Assembly (NCBI GenBank): GCA_023213395.1
Contig: CM041465.1
Coordinates: forward strand, 187,309,741 to 187,373,740
Source: Cycas panzhihuaensis
Taxonomy: Eukaryota > Cycadophyta
Length of the DNA stretch: 64,000 bases
Direction of reading: 5' to 3'
Shown here piece after piece: positions 37,640-48,060 of this stretch. The translations under genes were made by a program, and so were the position numbers. The notes under the pieces are model-generated. The model was not told the DNA's origin and did no database searches. It saw only the letters and a program-made list of their open reading frames with translations. Position 1 is the first letter of the stretch. Every line of letters starts with the position of its first letter.

Positions 37640-38421
37640 TAAGGATCTATCCATCCCAAGTTGATCTTGATATGCCCTGAATATCCTCTAATATACTCTC
37701 AATATCTGTAATGTTGAAACCATAAGCTCGAATGTTGTTCTTGCTTAGTGTTTGTAGTAGATGAATGCCTTGCTTGATAAGTTTTGTTATGCTGGGCCTC
37801 TTGATAATGTGGATACCGATATGGTTCCACTTTAATTTATCTTTCAACTATTTGTGATGTCTTTTGTTCTTTATCCTTAGGTGCCATTGATGGTGTGGGG
37901 TGGAAAATAACTTCTGTTACTTGCTCTTTAGTTTGTCTTTCCATTATTGGTGATGTTTTTCCTTCCTTGTCCTTGGGTGTAGCCGGTGGTGTGGGATGAC
38001 AAACAACTTCTATTACCTGCTCTTGACATTCCTCATAATCTTTCTTTTGTTCTTGACTTTGTGGAGTTGGGAGAATTCCTTGTCTCATACTGTGATTATA
38101 CTTCTCAAGTATTTTCCATGCTTCTTGTTTATTTTGTTTAAGACTTTGCATTTCTTTCTACCATGAATCATTATATTTCTTACGGATAACTAGTTCTAGC
38201 CAATAAAATGTATTAAAGAGATGATCTGGGTTATACCAATCTTTAAACTAAAGATAAAGATCCCATTGTAGATATAATGAGGCTACTTTAGTCATCTCCT
38301 CATTATGCATGTAGTTATCATCAAGTGATTTTAAATATACATCCATATATTTAACCTAATCTTTTATAGAAAGAGTCCCATCCACATTAAAGATGCATAG
38401 TATGGGCCTTTTTATAGCCAT
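37640..38421 (-). pseudogene. Unrecognised gag-like gene of the A element
   Basis: ATG at 38421-38419 opens MAIKRPILCIFNVDGTL. Only three TAG codons, each in a plausible Gln position, interrupt the frame down to 37837. Residues about 90-195 are charged and Gln/Lys-rich, with two tandem repeats of about 31-33 residues (HPTPPATPKDKEGKTS and HPTPSMAPKDKEQKTS). A second frame (37847-37647, LKWNHIGIHIIKRP) overlaps its end by 11 bases, either a frameshifted continuation or a second ORF. The same frame relation exists in the partial copy at 39378-39738. No RT, INT, protease or zinc knuckle is visible, so the element looks non-autonomous. Confidence 0.6.
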
Positions 38422-39116
38422 GATAATGTAGATATAGGAGAGATTAGGGGTTTCTATAGCATATTATCCTCTAATTTTGATACAAAATTATATATTGGGC
38501 CTCACGAGCAATGGTTTTGAGACTACAGTCTTAATGGCTAAGAAAATATAGTATGAAACCCTTAATTTAGAAAAAATTATTTCTAAAAAGAAATATAGCT
38601 TAAAAATATATAAAATATAGAGTAGGATGATATCCTCTAAAATATAATTCTAATGGTACAAATGAAATTGAATTCTGATATCTAGATCAAAAGTTATTCC
38701 CTTTTTAAGAATTTTATTATTAGGGTTTTTATAGGCTAAAATAATACTTACTGATAAAATATAAATAACATTTTGCTATGAACTTTGATGAGCCTTAAAC
38801 TACTTCCATTAGAAAGTAAATTTAAAAACACATAGAATAAAAAAAAATTTGAGGTCATTTGGATACCTGTACTAAACATTATGGCTCTTTGAAGTTGAGG
38901 TTGTAGATCTATCCTAGAATTATGGTGATGAAAAAAATAAGGTCAAAATTAATTTTGCTACAATTTTTGCACTTCCACCCTAAAATCTGTAGTGCAGCCA
39001 CTCAAAATTTATAGAACGAGCCATTTCGTCTTAAATTCACCATTGCTTTTTAGAATTTTCAATGTTTATTCTCTAAAAGATGCTTTCAAACATTTAATGA
39101 CACCTCCAAGATCACT
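38422..39116 (-). other. Leader of the A element
   Basis: About 700 bp between PBS and the gag-like start. AT-rich, with no coding text recognised. Confidence 0.6.
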
Positions 39117-39128
39117 GCTCTGATACCA
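39117..39128 (-). other. A element primer binding site
   Basis: On the minus strand TGGTATCAGAGC, two bases after the LTR end GGTTCATTACA. This is a perfect 12-base match to the complement of the initiator Met tRNA 3' end. Confidence 0.93.
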
Positions 39129-39130
39129 AT

Positions 39131-39377
39131 TGTAATGAACCTTTTCCTGTTACCATTCATCATAGATAAATAGAAATAGAAAATGATAGATAAAAGATAA
39201 AGAAGAAGATAAAGTTCAAAAGAACATTCATTAACACAAGAGTACAAAATATAACATGATGATCTCCTTATATATTGCATACATATATATGGGGCTATTA
39301 AGGCTGCTCATCTCTTAGACATATGCATGTGGGATAAATGCAATACAAGTAACCTCATATGGTAGAGGATCATAACA
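39131..39377 (-). repeat. LTR-A copy 2 (5' LTR of the A element)
   Basis: 247-bp partner of 37277-37523. It is followed on its right by the polypurine tract and the 3' end of a second A interior, so the A element was part of an LTR-interior-LTR-interior array. Confidence 0.88.
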
Positions 39378-39738
39378 TGCCCTCCCCCCTAAAAATACTT
39401 CGATCGTAAAGCATCCTGATTTAATGACCATCTCTTATTATTATTCTTCAATTGATAACTCTTATAAATGTTGGCAGAAAAGTTGTGCATGGAATGGGGA
39501 TCTATCCATCCCAAGTTGATCTTGATACACCTTGAATATCCTCTAATATACTCTGGATATCTATAATATTGAGACCATAAGCTTAAATGTTGTTCTTACT
39601 TGGTGTTTATAATAGATGAATGCCTTGCTTGATAAGTTTTGTTGCGTTGGGCCTCGTGATAATGTGGATGTCGATATGGTTCCACTTTAGTTTACCGTTC
39701 AACTATTTGTGATGCCTTTTGTTCCTTATCCTTAGGTG
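39378..39738 (-). pseudogene. Partial second copy of the A interior
   Basis: About 360 bp matching 37524-37885, covering the end of the gag-like gene and the overlapping second frame. Similarity stops at CTTAGGTGC, where the B sequence begins. Confidence 0.85.
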
Positions 39739-40190
39739 CAACATCGCTTATGGGGGCAGTGGGGTGACGCACCAAACATTGTCGATGCACAAAATACCGT
39801 CGTAGCCAGGGCCTATGGGGCACATGAACACTGGTGAAAGTAGAGCTAGGCGGGGCTAGCCTGTTTGACTTGGGGGGAGGTAATGGTCTACTTAGTGGGG
39901 GGTCCTCTTCACTAACACCTTGAGGTTTTAGTGTAACAGTTCATTACAAGTGGTATCAGAGCCAAGACCCAGGTTCAAATCCCATAGGGACAACATCACT
40001 TATGGGGGCGGTGGGGTGATATGCTAAATATTGTCAATGCACAAAATGTTGTCGTAGCTGGGGCTTGTGGGGTGCATTAACACTAGTGAAAGTAGCGCTA
40101 GCCTATTCGACTCGGGGGGAGGTAATGGTCTACTTAGTGGGGGGTCCTCTTCACTAACAACTTAAGGTTTTAGTGTAACGGTTTGTTACA
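39739..40190 (+). repeat. Tandem copies of an LTR end (B) with an intervening PBS
   Basis: Copy B1 39739-39948 ends TTCATTACA. TGGTATCAGAGCC (PBS, 39951-39963) and about 28 more bases follow, then B2 39991-40190 ends TTTGTTACA at the TSD. Both have a G-rich start (CTTATGGGGGC) and the line TGGTCTACTTAGTGGGG. The orientation is opposite to the A element. The 3' words GTAACAGTTCATTACA resemble the end of LTR-A, suggesting related families. Confidence 0.85.
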
Positions 40191-40303
40191 TTTTCTTAGA
40201 GACCGTAAAACTTAGAATTCTAGAATAGTAATCCATTAGGTACATAGGACACAAGAATATTTACATTTTCTGGGTTATATTTTTAAGGCAATTTATTTTT
40301 ATA

Positions 40304-41450
40304 ATGGCAATAAATCTTAGAATTGTAGTTGTACCTAAGTTTGATGGCTCAAATTTTCTTTAATGGAGTAGGCAAATAAGGCCTATCTTCATTACAAAAG
40401 ATATGTAGGAGCTTGTCAATGAAGAATATAAAGAAATTGACAATACTTCCATTGAGGATAAAAAGGGAGTTTATAAGGAGTATACCAAAAGAGATAATGA
40501 GGTATTAGCTCTCATATTTTATGCTCTAAAATATCACATTTTCCCTAGAGTAAGTGAAGTTCATATATCTAAGGAAGCTTGGGATACCATCAAAATGATT
40601 TATGAAGGAGCAACATCCTTTAAGCTACAAACAGTTAGAAGCAAATTTGAAAATCTAAGGATGTTGCCTAGAGAAGGAGTAAATGAATTCATCACTAAGG
40701 TGCAAGACTTGGTGAATCAAATGAGATCCTTATGTGTCCTAAGTGAATAAAGAATTATAGAAAGAATTTTGAGGTGTGTTGGAGAAATTAAGAGATTTGA
40801 AATGGTAGCAACTAGCATTGAGGTATCTAAAGGCCTTTGTACTTTTCAAATTGACTAACTAAGAGCCATGCTCCTAACTATTAAAGAAAAGAAAGGGGGT
40901 AATGAGTCACTTAAGCATGCCCTTGCCACCAAAGTTGGAATAAGATAAAGAAATGAAATACTAGAGTAATCCCTTAGAGGAAGAGAAAGAAATCAAGGTT
41001 AAGAAAGATTTCAAGGACCAAATCAAAGCCATTAAGGACAAAACAACTTCTAAGGTCAAGGAAGATTTCAAGGACTAAATCAAAGCCATTAAGGACAAAA
41101 TAAATTCCAAGGTTAAGGAAGTTATTAAAGACCAAACCAAAGGTATCAAGGACAAAGTAACTTCTAAAGTCAAGAAAGATTTTAAGTATTAAACCAATGT
41201 TATCAAGGCCAAAGCAACTTCCAATGTCAAGGGAGTTATCAAGGATCAAACTAGTAGTATTAAGGATAAGAATAAATATATTTCTAAGGCTAAGGTTAAG
41301 GTTAATACTTTAAAAGAGATAGAGCAACTTTTAGAGGAAGATGAAACTCTAGAGGTAGAAGTCATGGCAAAAAAGAAAGAGAAACTATCCAATGTTCCTT
41401 TTTCTATAAAATGGGACACCCGGATAAAGATTATTTTGCCAAAAAAGCTA
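40304..41450 (+). pseudogene. Copia-U gag relic, unit 2
   Basis: ATG at 40304, not interrupted by the TRIM. It reads VPKFDGSNFL, then EGATSFKLQTVRSKFENLRM and NEFITKVQDLVNQMRSL, the UBN2-type capsid domain. It then carries the Gln/Gly/Phe-rich 19-residue repeats at about 40995-41260 and a charged RGR tail, and ends near a decayed zinc knuckle. As in unit 1 most stops fall on Gln codons. An antisense open frame over the repeats (40974-41249, Leu/Phe-rich) is a shadow. Confidence 0.86.
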
Positions 41451-41780
41451 ATACATAAAGATGGACTGGCAACACAATAGTTAAAGATAGAGATAATAAT
41501 AGACTCTTTATTTCAAGTCTTATAGTTAGTGAGAAAGAAGATAGTTAATTCATTGACTCATGATGTTCAACTCATATGACTCACAAAGAAGAAATATTTA
41601 AAGAAATTGATAGGTCCAAGAAAGGAAAGATTATATTTTGGGATAATACTACCTATGAATCTATTAAAAGGGAAATGTATCTATCACTATAGAATTAAGA
41701 GAAACTAGAATTATGAATGATGTTTTATATATTCTAGCTCTAAAGAAGAACCTACTCTCAATGGTTTAGATGATGGAGCA
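41451..41780 (+). pseudogene. Copia-U protease relic, unit 2
   Basis: Paralog of 26881-27205. The active site lies near 41555-41590, where IDS is followed by TGA and CSTHMTH. It continues to the VLYILALKKNLLS-type end near 41760. An extra one-base deletion near 41665 (ATTAAAAGGG) shifts the frame relative to unit 1. Confidence 0.78.
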
Positions 41781-42915
41781 ACACTATAAAGTCATATTTG
41801 ATAATGGTAAATGCACCATCAAAGATAAGCAAAAGAATAAAGCTATTCTAATAAAGGGATAAATGGCTAGTAACAAATTATTCAAGCTAGTTATTCCTCC
41901 ATTAGATACTTATGCTTTGAAAGCCTTAACCAAAATTGATAGTGAAACATGGCATAAGAGATTTGGCCATGTAAACTATAACAATTTAGCATTAATAAAA
42001 AGGATGGAAATGGTTGATGGATTACCCACTATTGAAGTAAGTAAAGAAACTTGTGAAGCATGCATACTTGGAAAACAATAGAGAAAAAGTTTTTCAAATA
42101 ATAGTTATAGAGCTCAAGGACCTTTTTAATTAATCTATACAAACCAATGTGGACCTATGGATGCACCTTCATTAGGTGGCACAAGGTGCTTCATGACTTT
42201 CATTGATGATTTTACTCGAAAGACTTGGGTATATTTCCTCAAATTTAAATTAGATGCCTTTTAATGTTTCATTGACTTCAAAACCTTTATTAAAAAATAA
42301 AGTGGCTATAGAATTCTTAACCTTAGATTAGATAATAGATGATAATTTATTTAAAATGAATTTAAGACATATTGTAACTACCATAGTATAAGAAAGTAAC
42401 TTATTAATCCTTATGCTCCATAATAAAATGGAGTTATAGGAAGGAAAAATAGAACTATTGTTCAAATGGGTAGTAGTACATACAATAATTTACTTATTAA
42501 ACATATGTACCACCAAGGCTGTTAGGTGGTCATACTAGAGGAAGCTTGGTCAGTCCATAAGCTAAGCATACAATACTTAAAGATTTTTAGATGCTTAGCA
42601 TTTGCCCATATTTCAGAATAAAAGAGAACTGAGTTGGATGATAAAAGCACCAAGTGCATCTTTATAGGATACTTTAATGTTTCTAGATCCTATAAATTAT
42701 ATGATCCAAAAGAAAAGAAGATAATTATGAGTAAGGATGTCATTTTCAAGGAAGATAAATACTATCAAGAAGAATTTAAAAAGGATAAAGGAAAAAATAT
42801 TATGGTGAAAATAGATTCAAATCCTAAATCCACAAATATACTAAGTCTAAATGAAGTTAGTCTAAATAAAGAAAGACCCTTTATATTCAATCAAAGGGTT
42901 CTGAAATGGATTTAA
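41781..42915 (+). pseudogene. Copia-U integrase relic, unit 2
   Basis: GAG-pre-integrase zinc region in the open stretch 41863-42081 (WHKRFGHVNY, CEACILGKQ, all four ligands present). Core: the first catalytic Asp is Asn here (YTNQCGPM, Asp in unit 1), the second Asp is kept (LRLDNR near 42320), and the Glu is Gly (NGVIGRKN near 42430). The C-terminal side reads CIFIGYF, YKLYDPKEKKIIMSKDVIF (42634-42800) and an acidic/basic linker to 42915. It spans the right end of unit 2 without a break. Confidence 0.87.
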
Positions 42916-42989
42916 AGGAGTTATGATCATTCAAATATTTTAAGTAATAACTTTGAGAGAAGGTCTATTCACTCTCACAAAGTTAACTT

Positions 42990-43885
42990 TGCCTTGATGA
43001 GACAAGTAATGGAATCAAACGAGCCTCATACTTTTTAAAGAGACTAACATAAAAGATGAATGGAAAGATGTAATGAAAGAAAAATATAATGCCCTAGTTA
43101 AAAATAGTACTTGGGAATTGGTTGACTTACCACCAAATAAAATTGTAATTAGAACAAAGTGGGTCTATAAGATAAAATTTAGATCAGATGGAATAATCAA
43201 CAAACATAAGGCAAGACTAGTTGCCAAAGGTTATGCACAAATTGAAGGTATTGACTATAATGAGATATTTGTACCAATTCCTAAAATGGAGTTTGTTCAT
43301 CTAATTATGGGTTTAGCTATACAAGAGGGTTGAACTATTCAACAAATGGATGTTAAAAGTGCCTTCTTGAATGGGTACATAGAAGAGGAGATTTATGTCC
43401 AAAAACCCAAAGGTTTTGAAGTAAAGAGGGAAGAACATAAGGTCTACAAACTCAAAAAGGCCTTGTATGGACTCAAACAAGCACCTAGAGCTTAGTACTC
43501 TAGGATTAATAAATACTTTAGAGATAAAAGATTCCAAAGGAGTTAATCTGATCCTAATCTATACATCAAGATAGAAGGAAGTTTGATAATTATTATAAGG
43601 TTGTATATTGATGACCTTATTTATACAGGTAATGATCCTCACTTGTCTCAAAAATTTAAAGAAGACATGTATAAGGAATTTAAAATTACCAATTTAGGGC
43701 TCATTTACTACTTCCTAGGCTTGGAATTTTGAGAATGGGATATTTATTTCCTAAAGAAAGTACACTTTAGACTTATTATAAAAGTTTAACATGAGTAATT
43801 ATAAAGCACTTGCTACACTAGTTAAAGTCAGGATAAAATTATCTAAGTATGAAGAATATACATTGATTGATCCTACTCTCTATAG
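42990..43885 (+). pseudogene. Copia-U reverse transcriptase relic
   Basis: The open stretch 43073-43333 gives WELVDLPPNK, IRTKWVYKIKF, INKHKARLVAKGY and GIDYNEIF. After one stop it gives [30 protein letters not shown] and the catalytic LYIDDLIYTG near 43600, with both aspartates intact. It then reads YYFLGLEF. This is the best-preserved RT of the window. A frameshift near 43770 separates it from RNase H. Confidence 0.9.
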
Positions 43886-44545
43886 GTAACTGATTGATAG
43901 CTTGATTTACTTAACTTTGACTCATCTAAACATCATATATGTAGTGCATGTTATTTCCAAATTCATGCATGACCTTAAGGTATCACATTGGCAAGAAACA
44001 AAAAGGATCCTTAGATACTTAAATAGAATAATTGGCTATCGACTTCATTATAAGTCATCGACAGACTTCAGAATAGTTGGTTATACATATTTCAATTAGG
44101 CAATTTATATAAATGATAGAAAGTCTACATCAAGTTACACCTTTAGTTTGGGTTTACTAGCAATAACTTAGAGTTCAAAGAAACAAATCATGATATCCTT
44201 GTCTACTGCAGAAGCAAAATACAAAGTAGTAGTAACAAGAGCTTGTGAAACTATTTGGCTAAAAAGACTGCTCTAAGATTTATAAATAAAATAGGATGGT
44301 ACTATACAAACATTGTGTGATAACCAAAGTACTATATAAATGATTCATAATATAGTATTTTATGATAGAACGAAGCATATTAAAACTCAATATCATTTCA
44401 TCAGAGAATTGGTTCAAGTTGGTGAGATTGAGTTAACCTATTACAACACATAAGAACAAGTGATAGATATTTTTACTAAAGCACTTAGGAATATTAAGTT
44501 CCATAAATTCAAAGATAATCTTGGTGTCTTCCCAAATGAATATTA
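43886..44545 (+). pseudogene. Copia-U RNase H relic
   Basis: Reads SLIYLTLTHLNI, KRILRYLNRIIGY, YTYFNXA (the first catalytic Asp position is Asn), STAEAKY near 44205 with the Glu, CDNQST near 44320 with the next Asp, and RTKHIKTQYHFI. It ends DIFTKALRNIKFHKFKDNLGV, the canonical copia RNase H finish. Stops at several sites. Placement just before the PPT is as expected. Confidence 0.88.
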
Positions 44546-44556
44546 TAGAGAAGAAA
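44546..44556 (+). other. Copia-U polypurine tract
   Basis: TAGAGAAGAAA immediately before the 3' LTR start TGTTAT. Confidence 0.75.
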
Positions 44557-44836
44557 TGTTATATAATGTTTATTAATTATTTAGTAACACACATGGCATA
44601 CGTGTCAACATTAGACTTTAGGGAGTTGACTTAAGTCATGTGAATTGATTTTTTTGAATGGTGTTTTTAAACACCAAATGATGGTAGATGTTGGGCTCCT
44701 TCCTAACTCCTGTCTATTTATACAAGGGTCGAAAGACCCCAGGTGTTCTTCAACACTGCCATTATACTAAAAATTTATTTGAAATAATTCCTTTTGCTGT
44801 ATTATCTACTCCCTCTACCTCCTATTATTATCTTCA
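44557..44836 (+). repeat. Copia-U 3' LTR
   Basis: 280 bp, TGTTAT...CTTCA, aligning over its full length with 34725-35004 (about 82% identity by hand). It is followed by ttcct and then the upstream half of the antisense pseudogene. Confidence 0.9.
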
Positions 44837-45260
44837 TTCCTAATCCCATTAAATGATCAAGGTTACCACCTCGTTTATCTTAAATTGATCACCATAGAAG
44901 AATCTTATAATAAAAACATAGGCCCTAGTAGTCTTAGGTAGTGAGCCTAACTTAAGAGGTGGCCTAATATATGGTACCCTCAAGATTCTCCTCATATTGT
45001 AAGAAGTCATGTTCATGTCTTTAACCATTGGCATATGGAATACCTACCATCTCTTATCCTAATATAAGATAATACCTATTAATAACACCTAATTGAAGAT
45101 ATACTATCATGACATCACTATCCTGAGAAGCCGACAATAAGCCAAAATACCTCTAGTCTTATCATCCATAATGTATGTGAGGGCTAACATTTGAGAATAA
45201 GAGTTCTTATAGTTATTAACTACATAACACATTATAAATCAATAAAATTCAAGTAAAAAA
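44837..45260 (-). pseudogene. Antisense unknown pseudogene, upstream half
   Basis: On the minus strand the clearest stretch (45034-44849) reads MPMVKDMNMTSYNMRRILRV, then PYIRPPLKLGSLPKTTRAYV and RFFYGDQFKINEVVTLI. A further stop-broken stretch (QMLALTYIMDDKTRGILAYC) lies upstream near 45200. It is interrupted at its left by the copia-U 3' LTR, and its continuation lies left of the 5' LTR. The composition is that of a genuine protein, but I cannot assign a family. A retroelement-borne antisense gene or a captured host gene are both possible. Confidence 0.45.
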
Positions 45261-46092
45261 TATACATGATGATTATATTCCTAGTTAGAATAAGTTAAGA
45301 AAAGTTAAACTCTACTAAATTGGCAAATTAAACCCAAAAAAATTGAAAAAATGAGCTATACCAACCGTATCCCATTAAGTTTCATGTTTGTCCCACTATA
45401 GATAGGGTATAACATTAAGAATTAAATAGAACTATAAAATTTAAGATTTTGTAATATCGTTAAGATATATAACTTTGTGATACCATTGGGTTCATTGTGG
45501 TACCATGAACTCCAATAATCCCTATCCTATGAAAATTCCCATGAGTAAAAATCACCTAATTTTTATTAAAAATTTAGAAAATAATAAATTAGGCCAAACA
45601 TGATTTGTTGAAATTAACCAAGGCATTGAATTGTCCTAGTCTGGTTGTGAATGGAGCTTTAATCAAACCTTGTTTGGCCAAAATTCATAAAATTAGGGCA
45701 TTATCCTAAATAAACCCCCCAACAAAAGAAAAATTAAAATTACAAAAAAATGAAGGGGTTAGGCCTAGCATATTTGATCCCTAACTAGCCATCTCTTCAT
45801 TGTAGACTCAACACCTTTGACTACTTAAGAAATCGATGCTTCATTCTATTGTAGTTAGCTTGAAAAGGTTTTGGAGGTAAATTAGGTTTACAAAGATTTT
45901 ACAACTCTTGAAGATAAAAATAAAATATGAAATACTAAGAAAAATTATTTTTATAATCACCTCAACCTAGCTTTAAAGTATTAGAATTTTACTTAGTCTA
46001 TTTCATGAGAGTCCTTATTTTACAAATTGTGATCTAGTATGATCAATGTTGTCATTACTATAGCTAACTTTTTATGCACACCACTTTAAAAT
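45261..46092. other. No gene recognised
   Basis: AT-rich. It contains the words GTGATACCATTGGGTTCATTG near 45480 and GTGGTACCATG near 45500. Similar words occur near 56040-56150, suggesting both belong to the same decayed element family. It is interrupted at 46093 by copia-2. Confidence 0.35.
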
Positions 46093-46240
46093 TGAAGGAA
46101 GTGGCATTCATGTTAATCTTCCACTAGATTTATGAATAAGGTAAATAGAGAAACTGTAATGGAGTTTAGGAGATCAAATTATTTATTCCTCTAAAATCGA
46201 CATCTATTCAATCATTCAAATCATATTACATCAATATTGC

Positions 46241-46287
<47 letters not shown>

Positions 46288-46568
46288 TTACAATTACATA
46301 AGAGACAAGTACTTGAGAAGGGCAGATCATACAAGATGTCACTTGGCACCTTGCATGACTAACTTTACAATGTGTTACATTGATGCGTGAGAAAAATAGA
46401 CCTATATTCCTAGGCCTAGAACCTTAAGTTATAACTTAATATATCTATGCGACTAGTACCCTTTAAATGACTAACTTTATAAATATTACATTAAATATTA
46501 TAAATATACATCATATTTATAATATGACTAATGTTGAATTAATGAAATAAACATTAGTTTTTCTATCA
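46093..46568 (-). repeat. Copia-2 3' LTR
   Basis: Matches 52736-53166. On the minus strand it starts TGATAGAAAAACTAATG directly after a polypurine tract (ATTAAGGGAGGG, 46569-46580). It ends CCTTCA. The left LTR carries the longer TA run. Confidence 0.86.
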
Positions 46569-46589
46569 CCCTCCCTTAATGATGACTTT

Positions 46590-48060
46590 ATTAATTTTAA
46601 TACTGAGGCCAAGCTAAAATTATTCAAACTTATTATGAGATAGTGCTTTGGTAAAGATATCATTAATTTCTTCTTCTATTAGCTTGCAAACCAATTCTAT
46701 CTCACCATCCCAAACATGCTTCCTAGTAAAGTGATGGTGAGCCTTAATATACTTTGTTATTAAATGGAACACATGATTCTTTATCAATTTGAGAAAACTT
46801 TAATTATCACAGAAGAGCGAACTAGCTTATGTTTGATTCATACCAAGCTCTTTAAGAATCCTTCTAAGCTAGATAGTCTCAACAATTGCACTAACAATGG
46901 CTTTATACTCTGCTTTAATTAAAGATAAGCTGACATTTAGATGTTTTTTATAACTCTAGGAAATTGAGGTAGAACATAGGTTAAAATAGTAGCTTGAGGT
47001 CGATGTATGACTATCATTACATCTAGACCAATCAATATTTATATAGCTTGTAAATAAGGGATTATCCACCTAGTAGTAATTGAGTCTAAAATAAACTAAA
47101 CCCCAAATATATCTTAGGATTTGCATGGTTAGTTTCTAATATGAACTCTTAGAATAAGTCATAAACCTTGAGTAGATCCCAATAGCATATAAAATATTAG
47201 GTCAAGTATATGTGAGGTAAATTGGTTTCCCTACAAGGTGCCTATACAAATTAGGATCCATAGGTTTACCATACTCACTAATATCTAACTTTAATCTAGT
47301 CTCTATATGAGTTAGAGATGACTTACATTCATCCATATTAAATTTATAAAGGATCTCCCTTGCATATTTAGACTGTGAAAGGAAGATACAACTTAGCTAT
47401 TACTAGATTTCTATGCTAAGAAAGTAATGAAGTAACCCAAGGTCAATCATCTCAAAGTTGTTATTTAATTCTCCTTAGAGATATTAAATCCACTCCATGT
47501 CATTACTTATTATCATCAAATCATTAACATAAAGTATGACTAAAGAAATCAAATTATTTTATATTTTGATGTATAAATTTAGATTTAAGGATGAGCATAT
47601 AAGTCCGTGGTTCTAAAAATACTCATTTATTTTTGCATACCAAGTACAAAGTTATTGCTTAAGATTATAGAGAGTCTTTTTTAGCTTGTAAACTAGGTGC
47701 TCTTTCCTATGAACAACATAGCCAGGAGGTTGATTGAAGTATACTCCCTCCTATAAGTTTCTATTTAAGAAAGTATTTTTTGCATCCATTCTAAGAATAA
47801 GCTAATTAAATTGAGTTATTAAAGCCAAAACAAGCCTTATAGTGGTCATGTTGGTAATAGCAGCAAATGTGTCTTAATAATTAATGCCTTTAACCTTTTT
47901 GAAATCTTTGGCAACCAATCATGCTTTATGATATTAGATGAAGCCATTTACATTAAATTTTATTTTGTCAATCCATTTTCAATCAATAGGTTTATTATCT
48001 TTAGGTAGGTCAATTAGCTCCTATGTATCATTATTAAAATGGATTCCATCTCCTCATTTA
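46590..48060 (-). pseudogene. Copia-2 RT and RNase H relic
   Basis: Read leftwards, RT shows RMDAKNTFLNRNL near 47800, YKLKKTLYNLKQ near 47660 and an active-site box YVNDLMII near 47530, where the first Asp of YVDDL is Asn. RNase H ends with INDIFTKALSHNKFE near 46620-46660, just before the PPT. Many stops, again mostly at Gln codons. The identity follows from these motifs and from the position between INT and the 3' LTR. Confidence 0.82.

Larger units (their letters stand above)
37277..40190. mobile_element. Composite LTR insertion, 2914 bp, in the copia-U leader
   Basis: Absent from unit 1 at the orthologous point (24604). It is flanked by ttttt (37272-37276) and ttttc (40191-40195), a 5-bp TSD with one C-to-T change. 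The termini are inverted: TRTAACGAACC at the left and GGTTTGTTACA at the right. In order it holds LTR-A, a 1.6-kb interior with a gag-like gene, a second LTR-A, a partial second interior, and two tandem copies of a different plus-strand LTR end (B) with a PBS between them. Both outer ends are U5-type LTR ends, which one standard element would not produce. Confidence 0.85.
34725..44836 (+). mobile_element. Copia-U, unit 2 copy with both LTRs
   Basis: Complete span of a plus-strand Ty1/copia element: 5' LTR, PBS-like site, leader, gag, PR, INT, RT, RNase H, PPT, 3' LTR. Both LTRs are 280 bp and differ at about 52 positions by hand (near 18%), making it the oldest dated insertion here. Flanking 5-mers are ttact (34720-34724) and ttcct (44837-44841). 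With ttgct in unit 1 they fit a decayed TTNCT target duplication. It has been enlarged by a 2.9-kb composite insert and CT repeat growth. Confidence 0.9.

Noticed and set aside
37647-38421. Endogenous viral element (pararetrovirus-like) for the A element gene
   Set aside because: No movement-protein, RT or coat motifs; LTRs, PBS and PPT show an LTR retroelement.
39951-39985. TGGTATCAGAGCC followed by GGTTCAAATCCC, resembling a tRNA gene or SINE with a B box
   Set aside because: No cloverleaf and no A box; the position right after an LTR end makes it a primer binding site.
46590-46640. A promoter or intron-exon structure of a host gene in the AT-rich gaps
   Set aside because: No host exon text is found anywhere in the window, and splice-like dinucleotides alone are not evidence.
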